From NCBI GenBank assembly GCA_007129635.1, contig SKVE01000615.1:1-7693 (forward strand): DNA of 7,693 bases. The letters run 5' to 3'. Below are positions 7,055-7,693 of this stretch, one piece after another. The translations under genes and the position numbers were made by a program. The notes under the pieces are model-generated. The model was not told the DNA's origin, made no database searches, and worked only from the letters and a program-made list of their open reading frames with translations. The first letter of the stretch is position 1, and the number at the start of each line of letters is the position of its first letter. This DNA comes from Planctomycetaceae bacterium. GTDB lineage: Bacteria; Planctomycetota; Planctomycetia; Pirellulales; Pirellulaceae.

Positions 7055-7693
7055 TTACACCATGGTTTTTAATAAGGCCAGACAGGCATCGATCTGTTCG
7101 TCGGTGCCGACGCTGATCCGCAAGCCATCCCCCCAGCCGGAATAGTTCATATAGCGGACTAGCACTCGATTCTTCTTCAGTTGCTGGTACAAGTTCTCAG
7201 CGGATCGCTTGGGATGCTGCGTCCAGAGAAAGTTGGCATGAGACGGGACGCTTTCGAACCCCAGGGCATCCAGTCCAGCGACCAGTCGCTCGCGAGTGGC
7301 GATGATCTTGGCGACATTGTCGCGCAACCATGCCTGGTCATCGATCGCTGCGGTGGCCCCCGCGATGGACAGGGCATCGCAGTTATACGAGTCCTTGACC
7401 TTGGCCAGTTTCGCGATGGCATGCGGTTGGCCGACCAGGAAACCGAACCGCAAGCCGGCCAACGCATACGACTTGCTGAACGTCCGCGACACGAAGATGC
7501 GTTCGTTTTCCCTGACCAGGTCCAGGCAGTTTGATGGCGCGAAATCCGCATAGGCTTCGTCCACCAACAATGGGCAGGCCAATCGCGAGGCGAGATCGCG
7601 GATGGCGTCCTGCGAGACCAGTGTACCGGACGGGCTGTTGGGATTCGGCAGGAACACCAAGCGTAACTGGGGCGAGTCGGCAGCAAAAGCCTC
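7055..7693 (-). CDS. hisC: Histidinol-phosphate aminotransferase, C-terminal part
   Basis: HisC transfers an amino group from glutamate to imidazole-acetol phosphate to give histidinol phosphate (EC 2.6.1.9), using pyridoxal phosphate. The frame is open to the right edge, so the start and roughly the first 150 residues lie outside; 212 residues are visible. In fragment numbering the fold-type I aminotransferase motifs are [10 protein letters not shown] (14-23), VDEAYADF (44-51, Asp45 and Tyr48 contacting the cofactor), and [17 protein letters not shown] (69-85) with Lys74 as the Schiff-base lysine. RISVG near the end carries the conserved substrate-carboxylate arginine. The gene precedes hisB by four bases and the two are probably one operon. 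Other class II aminotransferases share these motifs, but the hisB linkage makes HisC the best call. A TTG at 7660 is internal and is not the start. Confidence 0.95.
   Translation of the reverse strand, partial: EAFAADSPQLRLVFLPNPNSPSGTLVSQDAIRDLASRLACPLLVDEAYADFAPSNCLDLVRENERIFVSRTFSKSYALAGLRFGFLVGQPHAIAKLAKVKDSYNCDALSIAGATAAIDDQAWLRDNVAKIIATRERLVAGLDALGFESVPSHANFLWTQHPKRSAENLYQQLKKNRVLVRYMNYSGWGDGLRISVGTDEQIDACLALLKTMV

Overview
The window carries a housekeeping block read entirely from the minus strand. In transcription order it holds the 3' part of hisC, then hisB, a 295-base gap, a complete 2-oxoglutarate dehydrogenase operon (sucA, sucB, lpd), a 179-base gap, and the 5' part of a small IS200/REP-type tyrosine transposase gene that runs off the left edge. 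The base composition is moderately GC-rich with few TTA, CTA or TCA codons. The transposase N-terminus resembles a family I associate with Planctomycetes (Pirellula/Rhodopirellula relatives), so I infer a planctomycete chromosome. This rests on protein resemblance from memory, not on a search.

Region by region (+ coordinates). Positions 1-218 encode the first 72 residues of the transposase, with a consensus Shine-Dalgarno (224-230) and a good sigma70-like promoter (263-290). Directly upstream of that promoter lie two copies of a 19-base repeat exactly 30 bases apart (292-340). Lpd (398-1825), SucB (1873-3288) and SucA (3351-6161) follow with short spacers, as expected for one transcript. A plausible promoter (6232-6260) and a perfect 9-base inverted repeat (6194-6220) sit just upstream of sucA. 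HisB (6457-7050) and HisC (7055-7693, cut by the window edge) are four bases apart and probably translationally coupled.

SucA (E1, thiamine-dependent decarboxylase), SucB (E2, lipoyl succinyltransferase) and Lpd (E3, FAD dehydrogenase) form the complex that converts 2-oxoglutarate, CoA and NAD+ to succinyl-CoA, CO2 and NADH in the TCA cycle. HisC and HisB catalyse steps of histidine biosynthesis. All recognised catalytic residues are present, and no gene is visibly broken except by the window edges.

I see no convincing undescribed system here. The parts most worth a second look are the repeat pair beside the transposase, the inverted repeat in the sucA leader, and a 15-base tandem repeat that builds part of an unusually long SucB linker.
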